Part shown: piece after piece, positions 46,849 through 57,617 of the stretch
Layout: every line of letters starts with the position of its first letter
How positions within the stretch are numbered: the stretch's first letter is position 1
Assembly (NCBI GenBank): GCA_016704305.1
Contig: JADJAL010000013.1
Location: forward strand, 70,560-134,559
Length of the DNA: 64,000 bases
Source of the DNA: Haliea sp.
GTDB lineage: Bacteria > Pseudomonadota > Gammaproteobacteria > Pseudomonadales > Halieaceae
Direction: 5' to 3'
Notes under the pieces: model-generated
Database searches by the model: none
What the model saw: only the letters and a program-made list of their open reading frames with translations
What the model was told of the DNA's origin: nothing
Made by a program: the position numbers and the translations under genes

Positions 46849-47993
46849 TCAACTGAACCGCAGGGGTAGCGCGGCAAGACCGTTACTGGGATAGACCGTC
46901 CGACAAGGAACATCGTCACCGGCGATCTCGAACCGTTTCGTCGTCGAAAGTAATTCTTCCAGCGCCACCCGCATCTCCAGCCTCGCCAGAGGAGCTCCCT
47001 GACAAAGATGGACGCCCTGGCCCCAGACCAAACCAGCGCTTGTGTTGCGCTCTGTATTGATCGCATTGGGCTGATCAAACGTGCGCGCATCGCGATTGGC
47101 GGCGATCCACATCAGCGTCAAGTGCTCACCCTTGGGAATGGAACAACCTTGAATAGTGACCTCCCGCGTCGTGGTACGTGGGTTGGCGACCAGCGGACCA
47201 CCGCCCGCAGGATTTCCTCTATCGCTGCGGGAATAAGCGATAGATCGCTCCGCAAACGATCCTGCAGTTCGGTCTGCTGGGCAAGATGAAGAACCACAAT
47301 ACCCAAGCTGGCCGCGAGGGTGCCATGACCGGCCGTCCAGTTGCGCAGGATGCTCACGATCTGGTCGTCCTCAAGCCGCACGCCGTCGACCTCGGTGCAG
47401 AGCAGCACGTCGGTAGTATCGGCCACCTCGTTCGGATAGGCACGGTGCGTACTCAAGTTGGCCTTTACCTGCTCCGAGAATCGAATGGCGAGGTCCTTGC
47501 CAGCAGCCGGGTCATTGTTAAAGCTCGCCTGCTGGCTGCCATGCACCCAACCGCTCAGGCACTCCCACTGATGCTCGGGCCATCCGAGAAGGGCGCACAG
47601 CGTCTTTAGTGCGAAGGGTATTGCGAAGTCATCGATGAACTCCATTTCGCCAATGTGGAGCGCCGATTTAAGTAGGGTCTGCGCGATCTCCCGGGCACGC
47701 GGCTCGGCGCTCGCCATTTGCTGCGGATCGAAGTTGGAGTCAAGCGCTTCACGGTAGCGCCCGTGAGCCGGAGGATCCATTCCGTTTGGGATGGCCATGA
47801 AGCGCGATTCATTGCTGTACGTTTGGGTATCGGCCAGAACACCAGCAATATCCTCATGGCGGAACAGCGACCAACCCAAGAATTCGCTGTGTGCCACTGG
47901 GCATCGCTCTCGCATTTCATCGTACGCCTGACGCTGGTCCCTGAGGACCGATGCATCCAGTGGATTCCAGTCATCATGCTGTTCTTCGTTCAT
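46849..47993 (-). CDS. Cytochrome P450, one frameshift
   Basis: About 381 codons from the ATG at 47993 (AAGGA upstream). I-helix motif AGHGT, K-helix ExxR in EEILR and haem-binding WGQGVHLCQG with Cys ligand are all present; the usual Phe of FGxG is Trp. The frames switch near 47165-47180, just before TTREVTIQG. A soluble class I type; the redox partner and substrate are not in the window. Its place between the unknown genes and narK is unusual for a P450. Confidence 0.85.
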
Positions 47994-48853
47994 TATCCGA
48001 TCCTTCTTCCGGCGATGCGCTATTCATTTTGAGTTCGTCAACCAAGTGGGTTATCTGCTCTGCGACGTGTTGCGGCAGCTTCGCGGTGCACACGCATTGC
48101 ACAGTCCTATGCACAATTACAATTTGAATCAAAAAGAGCCTTTGCTCAGTTCGTTACCACACGCTGGGATGAATTTTTTCCGCCATGCGATACGATCACT
48201 GCATTGAGGCCTGTACCCTCCGTGGTGGTACTGCCGCAGTAATCGTCGATACGTCGAACCCCTAGATCGAAGACCAGAACGTCATTGGCAGATCCCCGGC
48301 CAGCCATGACGAGGTCTGCAATCTATTCAATTTTGGTCGTCACCTGGTGCCAGCAGAGCATTACAGTATTCTCAGGATAGGTGCATGCAACGAATGGTCG
48401 TTCGCACTAGACTGTTCTGGATGTTGGCTGTTCCGGATATGTAGCAGTTAAATTGGCAGAACCCGATAAAATCTATGCTCAGCGCGAAAAGTGTCTCGTC
48501 ATCGTTGATATGCAGTCTCCAAGAGAAACAAAAGAGGAAACAAAAGCTGACTCAGCTGTTCACAGGGAGCATTGCCCTTAAGTACACTGAAAGCAGCGAC
48601 GACACTACGACTTTCTGGCACGCTACTGCCCTTTACGAGCATGACCGGACACGCGCATTCACACATCAACGTCCAATCAAATTTTCGGCGAACTCATCAA
48701 CGCGTCACTCCTCGCGCACTAAGCAGTGTTTGAAGTACGGTTACGATTGATCCAGGTCATACTCGACTACCCCAGGATAAGTTAACGTGATAAGCTTCCA
48801 GACCGCAGCTTGCCCACGGCAGCGTTGTTCCGACACATTCAAGGAGTCGGCAA
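47994..48853. other. Long intergenic region upstream of narK
   Basis: About 860 bases with no supported gene. A plus-strand open frame (48475-48750, 91 codons) has no family resemblance. The segment next to narK presumably holds the anaerobic promoter of the nar operon. Confidence 0.5.
48747..48760 (+). promoter_or_regulatory. Candidate FNR/Anr-type box
   Basis: TTGATCCAGGTCAT has a perfect left half of TTGAT-N4-ATCAA and a weak right half (TCA conserved). It is about 94 bases before the narK start. Assigned by eye. Confidence 0.35.
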
Positions 48854-51547
48854 ATGTCATCTATACCGGCTCTTGACCATATAACCTCTAACCAGCAGCA
48901 TCGCGCACTTGCCCTGAGTACGGTCGCCTTTACCGTTTGCTTTGCGGTGTGGACCCTATTCTCGATCATCGGCATACAAATCAAACTGGATCTGGGACTG
49001 AACGAGACCCAGTTCGGCCTGTTGGTCGGTACGCCAATATTGACGGGCTCGCTGACCAGGCTCTTCTTCGGCATCTGGGCTGATCAATTTGGAGGCAGAC
49101 GGGTTTACACGCTGGTGATGCTGGCGGCCGCTGGAGCGACATGGCTACTCACCACCGCCGACAGCTACTACCTGTTTCTGCTGGCGGCACTGGGCGTGGG
49201 CATTGCCGGTGGCTCCTTCGCAGTCGGGGTCACCTACGTATCCAAATGGTATCCGCAAGAAAAGCAGGGTACTGCGCTGGGCATTTTTGGCGCAGGTAAC
49301 GTTGGGGCCGCGGTCACCAAATTCCTGGCACCGTTCGTTATGGTGGCATTCGGCTGGCAGGCGGTCGCGCAGCTATGGGCAGCAGCGCTGGGTGTTATCG
49401 CTGTTTTGTTCTGGCTGCTCAGCCAGGAAGATCCGGAACACACCGCCCGACAACAGGCGAGGGAATCTCCCCCATCCTTTCTGGCGCAACTGGAGCCGCT
49501 GAAGCACCTTCAGGTGTGGCGGTTTTCCCTATATTACTTCATCGTGTTTGGAGGCTTCGTAGCGCTCGCATTGTGGCTACCGCACTATCTCATCGGCGTT
49601 TACGGGTTGGATATCAAGACCGCCGGGGCACTCGCCGCGCTGTATTCCCTCAGCGCCAGTCTGTTCCGCATACTGGGCGGCTATCTGTCTGACAAGGTCG
49701 GTGCCCGCACCGTCATGTACTGGACCTTAATCGCCGCGGTTGTCTGCACCTTTCTTCTGTCATACCCGTCTACAGACTACGTAGTACATGGCATTAACGG
49801 CGATATTCGCTTTAGCCTGGCATGGAGTGTTGCGGGATTCGTAACGTTGACCGCCGTACTCGGCTTCTTTATGTCGCTCGGCAAGGCGGCGGTCTACAAG
49901 CACATCCCTACATATTATCCCCATGATATCGGCGCGGTCGGCGGTGTCGTCGGCATGGTCGGTGGCCTCGGCGGATTTCTACTGCCGCTGACGTTTGGCA
50001 TGTTGAATGATGTTACCGGCATCTGGCAAAGCTGTTTCATGCTGTTGTTCGTGCTGGTGGGCGGAGCACTGGTGTGGATGCACTTTGCGATCATGCAGAT
50101 GGATCGCCGCACACTGCCGCAAACCGGCGAAGTCTCGCAAGACCTGCCAGAGCTGGCGTCTCCATCGCTGGTGCTAACCGAATGGAATCCGGAAGATGAG
50201 GCCTTCTGGGAAGCGACAGGTAAACACATCGCCCGACGGAATTTGTTCATATCGATCCCCGCACTGCTGCTCGCGTTCGCAGTTTGGATGGTATGGAGCG
50301 TGGTGATCATCAGTCTGCCCACATTGGGGTTTGACTACAGTACCAACCAGTTGTTCTGGCTCGCCGCCTTACCGGGCCTGTCGGGTGCGACACTGCGTAT
50401 TTTCTATTCGTTCATGGTGCCCATCTTCGGCGGCCGACGCTGGACCACCATCTCTACCGCCTCGTTGTTGTTGCCTGCGATCTGGATCGGCTTCGCGGTG
50501 CAGAACCCACAGACGCCGTATATCGTCATGCTCATCCTGGCTCTGCTCTGTGGCTTCGGTGGCGGCAATTTTGCCTCCAGCATGGCGAACATCAGTTTCT
50601 TCTACCCGCAGGCGAAAAAAGGCGCGGCGCTGGGAATGAACGCGGGGCTCGGCAACCTGGGCGTCAGCGCCGTGCAGTTCCTTGTGCCGCTGGTGATCAC
50701 AGTGGGCCTGTTCGGTGCGCTGGGCGGCGAGCCGCAAACCCTGGTAAAGGATGGCGTCAGCAGTCAGGTATGGCTGCAGAACGCCGGCTTCATCTGGGTG
50801 CCCTTTATCCTGGCGGTTACCGCCGCCGCCTGGTTCGGCATGAATGATATCGCCTCGGCAAAAGCATCTTTCAAGGATCAGGCGATCATCTTCAAGCGCA
50901 AGCACAACTGGATAATGTGCTATCTGTACACCGGCACCTTCGGCTCGTTTATCGGCTATTCGGCGGCACTGCCGTTGCTGATCAAAACCTCCTTCCCGGA
51001 CATAGCCGACCCGGTGCGCTTCGCGTTCCTGGGGCCACTGGTCGGTGCATTGACCCGGCCACTCGGAGGCTGGGTCGCGGACAAGCTCGGTGGCGCGCGC
51101 GTGACGATGGTGAACTTCATGGTAATGACGCTCGCCGTAATCGGCGTACTCATATTTCTGCCCGATGAAGCAGGCGGCGGCAATTTTGTCGGCTTTCTTC
51201 TGATGTTCCTGCTGTTGTTCGCCACTACCGGCATTGGCAATGGGTCAACCTTCCTGATGATCCCCGCAATATTCAGAACTGAGCATGAACGCGCTGCAGC
51301 CTCGCGCGGCGAGGGGGCATTAGCGGAGGCCAGGCGCGCTGCCCAGAAGGAATCCGCGGCGACTCTTGGTTTCACCTCGGCCATCGCCGCTTACGGCGCC
51401 TTTTTTATACCCAAGTCCTTTGGTACATCGGTCGCGCTCACCGGCGGGGCGCAGACTGCACTGTATTGCTTTGTCGTTTTCTATCTTATCTGTATCGCCG
51501 TAACCTGGTGGTATTACGCCCGCAACAATGCCGAGGTTCCGTGCTGA
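48854..51547 (+). CDS. narK: Fused NarK1-NarK2 nitrate/nitrite transporter
   Basis: 897 aa made of two complete major-facilitator domains (about 1-430 and 460-897). The first resembles NarK1 proton-nitrate symporters (TLFSIIGIQIKLDLGLNETQFG), the second NarK2 nitrate/nitrite antiporters, with the GFGGGNFASSMANISFFYP signature. Fused NarK is known from Paracoccus and other denitrifiers; both halves are needed to import nitrate at start-up and exchange it for nitrite. AAGGAG precedes the ATG. Lies 24 bases before narG. Confidence 0.94.
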   Translation: MSSIPALDHITSNQQHRALALSTVAFTVCFAVWTLFSIIGIQIKLDLGLNETQFGLLVGTPILTGSLTRLFFGIWADQFGGRRVYTLVMLAAAGATWLLTTADSYYLFLLAALGVGIAGGSFAVGVTYVSKWYPQEKQGTALGIFGAGNVGAAVTKFLAPFVMVAFGWQAVAQLWAAALGVIAVLFWLLSQEDPEHTARQQARESPPSFLAQLEPLKHLQVWRFSLYYFIVFGGFVALALWLPHYLIGVYGLDIKTAGALAALYSLSASLFRILGGYLSDKVGARTVMYWTLIAAVVCTFLLSYPSTDYVVHGINGDIRFSLAWSVAGFVTLTAVLGFFMSLGKAAVYKHIPTYYPHDIGAVGGVVGMVGGLGGFLLPLTFGMLNDVTGIWQSCFMLLFVLVGGALVWMHFAIMQMDRRTLPQTGEVSQDLPELASPSLVLTEWNPEDEAFWEATGKHIARRNLFISIPALLLAFAVWMVWSVVIISLPTLGFDYSTNQLFWLAALPGLSGATLRIFYSFMVPIFGGRRWTTISTASLLLPAIWIGFAVQNPQTPYIVMLILALLCGFGGGNFASSMANISFFYPQAKKGAALGMNAGLGNLGVSAVQFLVPLVITVGLFGALGGEPQTLVKDGVSSQVWLQNAGFIWVPFILAVTAAAWFGMNDIASAKASFKDQAIIFKRKHNWIMCYLYTGTFGSFIGYSAALPLLIKTSFPDIADPVRFAFLGPLVGALTRPLGGWVADKLGGARVTMVNFMVMTLAVIGVLIFLPDEAGGGNFVGFLLMFLLLFATTGIGNGSTFLMIPAIFRTEHERAAASRGEGALAEARRAAQKESAATLGFTSAIAAYGAFFIPKSFGTSVALTGGAQTALYCFVVFYLICIAVTWWYYARNNAEVPC

Positions 51548-51571
51548 AAAGCGCAAAGGAGTAAAAAGGCA

Positions 51572-54500
51572 ATGAGTCACTTTATCGATCGTTTGATGTT
51601 CTTTCGCAAGGTCAAGGGTGAGTTCGCCGACGGCCATGGTCAAACTACGCTGGAAGATCGTTCCTGGGAAAAGTCTTACCGCCAGCGCTGGCAGCACGAC
51701 AAGATCGTGCGTTCCACCCACGGAGTGAATTGCACCGGCTCGTGTAGCTGGAAAATCTACGTCAAGGACGGCCTCGTCACGTGGGAGACACAGCAGACCG
51801 ATTATCCGCGTACGCGCCCCGATCTGCCCAACCACGAACCACGCGGTTGCCCGCGCGGGGCGAGCTACTCCTGGTATATCTACAGCGCCAACCGGCTTCG
51901 CTATCCGATGATACGCGGCCGCCTGCTCAGGCTGTGGCGCGCGGCGAAAATCGCGCACCCGGACCCGGTGGGTGCCTGGACCTCGATAGTCGAGAACCCC
52001 GAAAAAGCGCATGAATACAAATCAAAACGCGGATTAGGTGGTCTGGTACGCGCGAACTGGGACGAGGTCAATGAAATAATCGCGGCGGCCAATGTGTACA
52101 CCGTCAAAAAGTATGGTCCTGACCGGGTTATCGGCTTTTCTCCTATTCCCGCCATGTCGATGGTGTCCTATGCGGCGGGTGCACGCTATCTCTCGCTGAT
52201 CGGTGGGGTTTGCTTATCCTTCTACGACTGGTACTGCGACCTTCCGCCGAGTTCGCCGATGACCTGGGGCGAGCAAACAGACGTGCCCGAGTCGGCCGAC
52301 TGGTACAACTCCAAGTTCATTATTATGTGGGGTTCGAACGTGCCGCAAACACGCACACCGGACGCTCCATTCATGACCCAGGCGCGCTACAACGGCACCA
52401 AAGTTGTCGTGTGTTCGCCAGACTACGCAGAAGCCACCAAGTTCGCCGACCTGTGGCTGGCACCAAGGGCGGGCACTGACGCCGCCATGGCCATGGCCAT
52501 GGGGCATGTCATTCTGCGCGAATTCCATCTGGACAACCCCACTGACTATTTCACCGATTACTGCAGGCGCTATACCGACATGCCGTTTCTGGTGCAACTC
52601 GAGGACAAAGGCAAGGGGCTGACCGCCGGGCGCTTTTTGCGCGCCGCCGATTTCATCGACGGACTGGCGCAAACGAAGAACCCCGACTGGAAAACCGTTG
52701 CCTTCACCGAAGCCGATGAACTGGTCGTGCCGCAAGGCTCAATCGGCTTTCGCTGGGACGACAGCGGACGCTGGAACCTGGAGGAGAAAGAGGGGCAGGA
52801 CGGCCGCGCGGCCAAACTGCGCCTGTCGTTTATCGACGGCCACGACGCAGTCACCGAGGTCGCATTCCCCTACTTCGGCGGCATCGAGCACCATCATTTC
52901 ACCCACAGCACGCAAGCCGATGTGCTCAGGCGCAAGGTGCCAGTGAAGCGTCTGGTGCTGGCGGATGGCAGCGAGACGCTGGTGGCCACGGTCTACGACC
53001 TGATGCTGGCCCACTACGGGCTGGACCGCGGCCTGGATGATCCTGGCGTGGCAAAGAGCTACGACGACGACCTGCCCTACACGCCGGCATGGCAGGAGCG
53101 CATCACCGGCGTTGACCGGCGCAATGTGATCCAGACAGCCCGCGAGTTCGCTGACACGGCGGCCAAAACGCAGGGGCGCTCCATGGTGATTCTGGGAGCG
53201 GGTATCAATCACTGGTATCACATGGATATGAACTACCGGGGGATCATGAATATGCTGATCCTGTGCGGGTGCGTAGGAAAATCCGGCGGTGGCTGGGCCC
53301 ACTACGTGGGGCAGGAGAAACTGCGCCCGCAAACAGGTTGGTTGCCCGTCGCTTTCGCATTGGATTGGGTTCGCCCGCCACGGCAGATGAACGGTACGTC
53401 ATTCTTTTATGCGCACACCGACCAGTGGCGCTACGAATCCCTCAGGGTGGACGACCTGGTGTCACCACTGGCCGACCCCGGCGAGTGGCAAATGAGCATG
53501 ATCGATTGCAATGTGCGCGCCGAGCGCATGGGCTGGCTGCCATCGGCGCCACAACTCGGGCGCAATCCCCTGGAGGTGGTGAAGGACGCTTCGGCGGCAG
53601 GCCAGGACCCGAAAGCGTATGTGGTGGAGAATCTCCAATCCGGCGCACTGCGCATGGCCTGCGAAGACCCGGATGACCCGGCCAATTTCCCGCGCAATAT
53701 GTTCGTCTGGCGCTCCAACCTGCTGGGCGCCAGCGGCAAGGGCCACGAATATTTCATGCGTCATCTGCTGGGTACCGAAGACGGCATACAGGGCGAGGAA
53801 CTCGGCCCCGGGAATGGCGGCAGCCAGTGCACCGAGGTCAACTGGCGCGAAGATGCGCCGCGCGGCAAACTGGACCTGCTGGTCACGCTGGATTTTCGTA
53901 TGTCCACCACCTGCCTGTACTCCGATATCGTGCTGCCCACCGCCACTTGGTACGAAAAAGACGATCTGAATACGTCAGACATGCATCCGTTTATCCATCC
54001 GCTTTCGCAGGCAGTAAACCCGGCCTGGGAGTCGCGCTCGGATTGGGACATCTTTAAGGGTATTGCGGAAAAATTCTCCACGGTCGTGGAAGGCCACCTC
54101 GGCGTGGAGCAAGATATCGTGACACTACCGCTGCAGCACGATACCCCTGGGGAACTGGGTCAACCCTACGACGTAAGGGACTGGAAACGCGGCGAGTGTC
54201 AGCCAATACCGGGCAAAACGATGCCCAACTTGCTGTTGGTCGAACGTGACTACCCTGCCACTTACCAGCGTTTCATCTCCATTGGCCCCTTGTTGGAAAA
54301 GCTGGGAAATGGCGGCAAGGGCATCAACTGGCAGACGGCAGAAGAGGTGAAATTCCTCGGCGAGTTGAACGGCGTGCACCACACACTGGGTGCGAACAAC
54401 GCACGGCCAAAATTGGAGACTGCGATTGATGCCGCGGAAGCGATTCTGAGCCTTGCCCCAGAGACCAACGGTCATGTCGCCGTCAAAGCATGGCAGGCAC

Positions 54501-55324
54501 TTTCCCGAGCGACCGGCCGCGAACATGCGCACCTGGCACTGCCCAAGCAGGACGAAAAGATTCGCTTCCGAGATATTCAGGCGCAACCGCGCAAAATCAT
54601 CTCGTCGCCCACCTGGTCAGGTATCGAGTCGGAGGAGGTCTGCTATACCGCCAGTTACACCAATGTGCACGAGCTGATTCCCTGGCGGACACTGACCGGT
54701 CGCCAACAGGTTTACCAGGATCATTCATGGATGCGCGCGTTCGGCGAAGGATTCACCTCCTACCGGCCACCCGTGGACACCCGTGATATCGAGCTTCTGC
54801 TGGAAAAACGCCCAAATGGGAACAAGGAACTGGTGCTTAATTTTCTCACTCCGCACCAGAAATGGGGCATACACTCCACCTATTCAGACAACCTGTTGAT
54901 GCTCACCCTGTCGCGCGGCGGACCTGTCGTATGGTTGTCGGAGGCCGACGCGCGCAATGGCGGCATCATCGACAATGACTGGATCGAGGTATTTAATCGC
55001 AACGGCGCGCTGGTCGCACGGGCGGTGGTATCACAACGCATTCCGCCCGGCACAACCATGATGTACCACGCGCAGGAGCGCATCGTGAATACACCGGGCT
55101 CGGAAATCACCGGCAGGCGCGGTGGCATACACAATTCGGTCACCCGCATTGTAGTCAAGCCCACTCACATGATCGGTGGCTATGCCCAGCTCAGCTACGG
55201 CTTCAACTACTACGGGCCTGTCGGTTCAAACCGCGACGAGTTTATTATCCTGCGCAAAATGCGCGATGTTGACTGGCTGGAAGGCGACGATGCAAGCATT
55301 CTGGCTCAGGAGTACACGCGATGA
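51572..55324 (+). CDS. narG: Membrane-bound nitrate reductase alpha subunit
   Basis: 1250 aa, collinear with E. coli NarG over its whole length. FS0 ligands His50, Cys54, Cys58 and Cys93; Mo-coordinating Asp223 in YCDLPP; a QRWQHDKIVRSTHG N-terminus that keeps the vestigial Tat-like segment. It holds Mo-bisMGD and reduces nitrate to nitrite facing the cytoplasm. Overlaps narH by 4 bases (ATGA). Confidence 0.98.
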   Translation: MSHFIDRLMFFRKVKGEFADGHGQTTLEDRSWEKSYRQRWQHDKIVRSTHGVNCTGSCSWKIYVKDGLVTWETQQTDYPRTRPDLPNHEPRGCPRGASYSWYIYSANRLRYPMIRGRLLRLWRAAKIAHPDPVGAWTSIVENPEKAHEYKSKRGLGGLVRANWDEVNEIIAAANVYTVKKYGPDRVIGFSPIPAMSMVSYAAGARYLSLIGGVCLSFYDWYCDLPPSSPMTWGEQTDVPESADWYNSKFIIMWGSNVPQTRTPDAPFMTQARYNGTKVVVCSPDYAEATKFADLWLAPRAGTDAAMAMAMGHVILREFHLDNPTDYFTDYCRRYTDMPFLVQLEDKGKGLTAGRFLRAADFIDGLAQTKNPDWKTVAFTEADELVVPQGSIGFRWDDSGRWNLEEKEGQDGRAAKLRLSFIDGHDAVTEVAFPYFGGIEHHHFTHSTQADVLRRKVPVKRLVLADGSETLVATVYDLMLAHYGLDRGLDDPGVAKSYDDDLPYTPAWQERITGVDRRNVIQTAREFADTAAKTQGRSMVILGAGINHWYHMDMNYRGIMNMLILCGCVGKSGGGWAHYVGQEKLRPQTGWLPVAFALDWVRPPRQMNGTSFFYAHTDQWRYESLRVDDLVSPLADPGEWQMSMIDCNVRAERMGWLPSAPQLGRNPLEVVKDASAAGQDPKAYVVENLQSGALRMACEDPDDPANFPRNMFVWRSNLLGASGKGHEYFMRHLLGTEDGIQGEELGPGNGGSQCTEVNWREDAPRGKLDLLVTLDFRMSTTCLYSDIVLPTATWYEKDDLNTSDMHPFIHPLSQAVNPAWESRSDWDIFKGIAEKFSTVVEGHLGVEQDIVTLPLQHDTPGELGQPYDVRDWKRGECQPIPGKTMPNLLLVERDYPATYQRFISIGPLLEKLGNGGKGINWQTAEEVKFLGELNGVHHTLGANNARPKLETAIDAAEAILSLAPETNGHVAVKAWQALSRATGREHAHLALPKQDEKIRFRDIQAQPRKIISSPTWSGIESEEVCYTASYTNVHELIPWRTLTGRQQVYQDHSWMRAFGEGFTSYRPPVDTRDIELLLEKRPNGNKELVLNFLTPHQKWGIHSTYSDNLLMLTLSRGGPVVWLSEADARNGGIIDNDWIEVFNRNGALVARAVVSQRIPPGTTMMYHAQERIVNTPGSEITGRRGGIHNSVTRIVVKPTHMIGGYAQLSYGFNYYGPVGSNRDEFIILRKMRDVDWLEGDDASILAQEYTR

Positions 55325-56886
55325 AGATACGTGCGCAGATCGGCAAGGTACTCAATCTCGACAAGTGCATCGGCTGCCACACCTGCTCGGTGACCTGCAA
55401 AAATGTCTGGACCTCGCGTGAAGGGGTGGAGTACGCCTGGTTCAATAATGTCGAAACCAAACCGGGCATCGGTTATCCGAAGGACTGGGAGAACCAGGAC
55501 CGCTGGAAAGGCGGCTGGCGGCTTGCCAGTAGCGGCAAGATAGTCCCCCGCATTGGCGGTAAATGGCGGGTGTTAGCCAATGTGTTTGCCAACCCCGACC
55601 TGCCGGAGATAGACGCCTACTATGAGCCGTTCAACTTCGATTACCAGCGCCTGCACAATGCACCCGAATCGAAGGCGCAGCCCACTGCCAAGCCCTATTC
55701 CGCGCTGACCGGCCTGCCCATGGACAAGATCGAATGGGCACCGAACTGGGAGGATGTGCTCGGCGGCGAGTTTGCCCGGCGCTCACAGGATCATAATTTC
55801 CAGCAGATACAGAAAGAGATTTACGGCCACTTCGAAAACACCTTCATGATGTACCTGCCGCGCCTGTGTGAGCACTGCCTGAATCCTACCTGCGTTGCCA
55901 GCTGCCCTTCGGGCGCGATCTACAAGCGCGAGGAGGACGGCATCGTGCTCATAGATCAGGACAAATGTCGCGGCTGGCGAATGTGTATTTCCGGTTGCCC
56001 GTACAAGAAGATCTACTACAACTGGCAGTCGGGTAAGTCCGAGAAATGTACCTTCTGCTATCCGCGTATCGAGGCCGGCCAGCCGACGGTTTGCTCGGAG
56101 ACCTGCGTCGGGCGTATTCGCTACCTCGGCGTGGTGCTGTACGACGCGGACCGTATCAAGGAAGCGGCCTCGCAGCCCCATGAGCAAGACCTATATCAGT
56201 CACAGATGGATATCTTCCTCGACCCGCACGACCCAGCGGTAATCGCCCAGGCTCGCAGGGATGACGTACCCGATTCCTGGCTGCAAGCGGCGCAGCGCTC
56301 ACCGGTCTACAAAATGGCCATGGAGTGGAAAATTGCCTTTCCGCTGCACCCGGAATATCGGACTTTGCCGATGGTCTGGTACATCCCGCCACTGTCCTCG
56401 ATCAGCGCGGCGGTGGATGCCGGCCATATCGGCTTTGATGGCGCGATCCCCGATGTCGAATCACTGCGCATCCCGGTGAAATACCTTGCCAACATGCTGA
56501 CCGCAGGCGATGAGGAGCCCGTCATTCACGCCCTGAAACGTATGTTTGCAATGCGTATTTTCAAGCGCAAACAGACCGTGGATGGCGTCATCGACACGGC
56601 GGTGCTCGAACAGATTGGCTTGAGCCGCGACCAGGTAGAAGCCATGTATAAGACGCTGGCAATTGCCAACTACGAGGACCGCTTTGTAGTGCCCACGAAT
56701 CAGCGCGAGCTGAGCAGCGACGACCCGTGGGGAGACCGCAGCGGCTGCGGCTTCAGCTTCGGCGACGGCTGCAACACCACCGGCGTCAGCGGTGCCAACC
56801 TGTTCGGCTCGAAGAGTCCGCGCAAGCGCAAGTACTCCGGCCCTGCACATGACGAAGCAGCGCGCCGACTGCAGGAAGACGGCTGA
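55321..56886 (+). CDS. narH: Nitrate reductase beta subunit
   Basis: 521 aa with four Cys groups: CIGCHTCSVTC (16-26), CEHCLNPTCVASC, CRGWRMCISGC (the [3Fe-4S] group with Trp) and CTFCYPRIEAG...CSETC. It carries electrons from NarI haems to NarG. The C-terminal extension ends in a Gly/Cys-rich GCGFSFGDGCNTTG segment as in other NarH. Confidence 0.97.
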   Translation: MKIRAQIGKVLNLDKCIGCHTCSVTCKNVWTSREGVEYAWFNNVETKPGIGYPKDWENQDRWKGGWRLASSGKIVPRIGGKWRVLANVFANPDLPEIDAYYEPFNFDYQRLHNAPESKAQPTAKPYSALTGLPMDKIEWAPNWEDVLGGEFARRSQDHNFQQIQKEIYGHFENTFMMYLPRLCEHCLNPTCVASCPSGAIYKREEDGIVLIDQDKCRGWRMCISGCPYKKIYYNWQSGKSEKCTFCYPRIEAGQPTVCSETCVGRIRYLGVVLYDADRIKEAASQPHEQDLYQSQMDIFLDPHDPAVIAQARRDDVPDSWLQAAQRSPVYKMAMEWKIAFPLHPEYRTLPMVWYIPPLSSISAAVDAGHIGFDGAIPDVESLRIPVKYLANMLTAGDEEPVIHALKRMFAMRIFKRKQTVDGVIDTAVLEQIGLSRDQVEAMYKTLAIANYEDRFVVPTNQRELSSDDPWGDRSGCGFSFGDGCNTTGVSGANLFGSKSPRKRKYSGPAHDEAARRLQEDG

Positions 56887-56897
56887 GGAAACAAACT

Positions 56898-57617
56898 ATG
56901 GCGACATTGAAAATCCTGGCGGCCCTGCTCCACTATCCGAATGAAGCGCTGCAGAAACATGCCGACGAGCTGACCGAGGCACTGCGTGCCGAACAACTGC
57001 TCACAGGTGAGCGCTGTGAGGCGGTAGCCGGTTTCATCGCCTGGCTACGCGACTCAGACCTGCTGGATCTGCAGGCGGAGTATGTAGAGACCTTTGATCG
57101 CGGGCGTTCGCGCTCACTATACCTGTACGAACATGTGCATGGTGAGTCGCGCGAGCGCGGTCCGGCCATGGTGGAGCTTGCCCAGGTATACCGGGCGCAT
57201 GGCTTTGAAATCGCCACCGTCGAGCTACCGGACTATCTGCCGTTTTTTTTGGAATTTATAGCCAGCTTGCCGCTGGACGAAGCCCTCGGCTGGCTGGAAG
57301 AAATTGGCCATGTACTGCAGGTACTGCACGCTCGCCTTATCGCACGCAACAGTCGCTTTGCCGTGATCATGGAACCGCTGGTGCGTCTCGCGGGACTGGC
57401 GCCGGAAGATGCCGTGCAACAGCAGGTTGCAAAGGAGGCGCCAGACGATACGCCCGAAGCGCTGGATCGCGCCTGGGTGGACGCACCGGTTACCTTTGGA
57501 CAGGAGGGCGAGTGCGGCACGAATCAACAGGTCAGCGCCACGCAACACCAGGACACAGCACAGCCACTGCGCTGGCAGGACAGCGGCGGTGTTAATCAAC
57601 GCGGAGCAGGACGATGA
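56898..57617 (+). CDS. narJ: Nitrate reductase assembly chaperone
   Basis: 239 aa, all-helical. LAALLHYPNEALQ, then EYVETFDRGRSRSLYLYEHVHGESRERGPAM and LPDYLPFFLEFIA are the conserved NarJ/TorD-type motifs. It guides cofactor insertion and membrane attachment of NarGH. The C-terminal tail of about 50 residues is hydrophilic. Overlaps narI by 4 bases (ATGA). Confidence 0.93.
   Translation: MATLKILAALLHYPNEALQKHADELTEALRAEQLLTGERCEAVAGFIAWLRDSDLLDLQAEYVETFDRGRSRSLYLYEHVHGESRERGPAMVELAQVYRAHGFEIATVELPDYLPFFLEFIASLPLDEALGWLEEIGHVLQVLHARLIARNSRFAVIMEPLVRLAGLAPEDAVQQQVAKEAPDDTPEALDRAWVDAPVTFGQEGECGTNQQVSATQHQDTAQPLRWQDSGGVNQRGAGR

Noticed and set aside
47974..48126. Short ORF overlapping the start of the P450 (GTG, about 50 codons, minus strand)
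   Set aside because: Lacks a ribosome-binding site and any family match; kept as intergenic.
48475..48750. 91-codon open frame upstream of narK
   Set aside because: Low-complexity Ser/Thr/Lys composition and no recognisable domain; probably chance.
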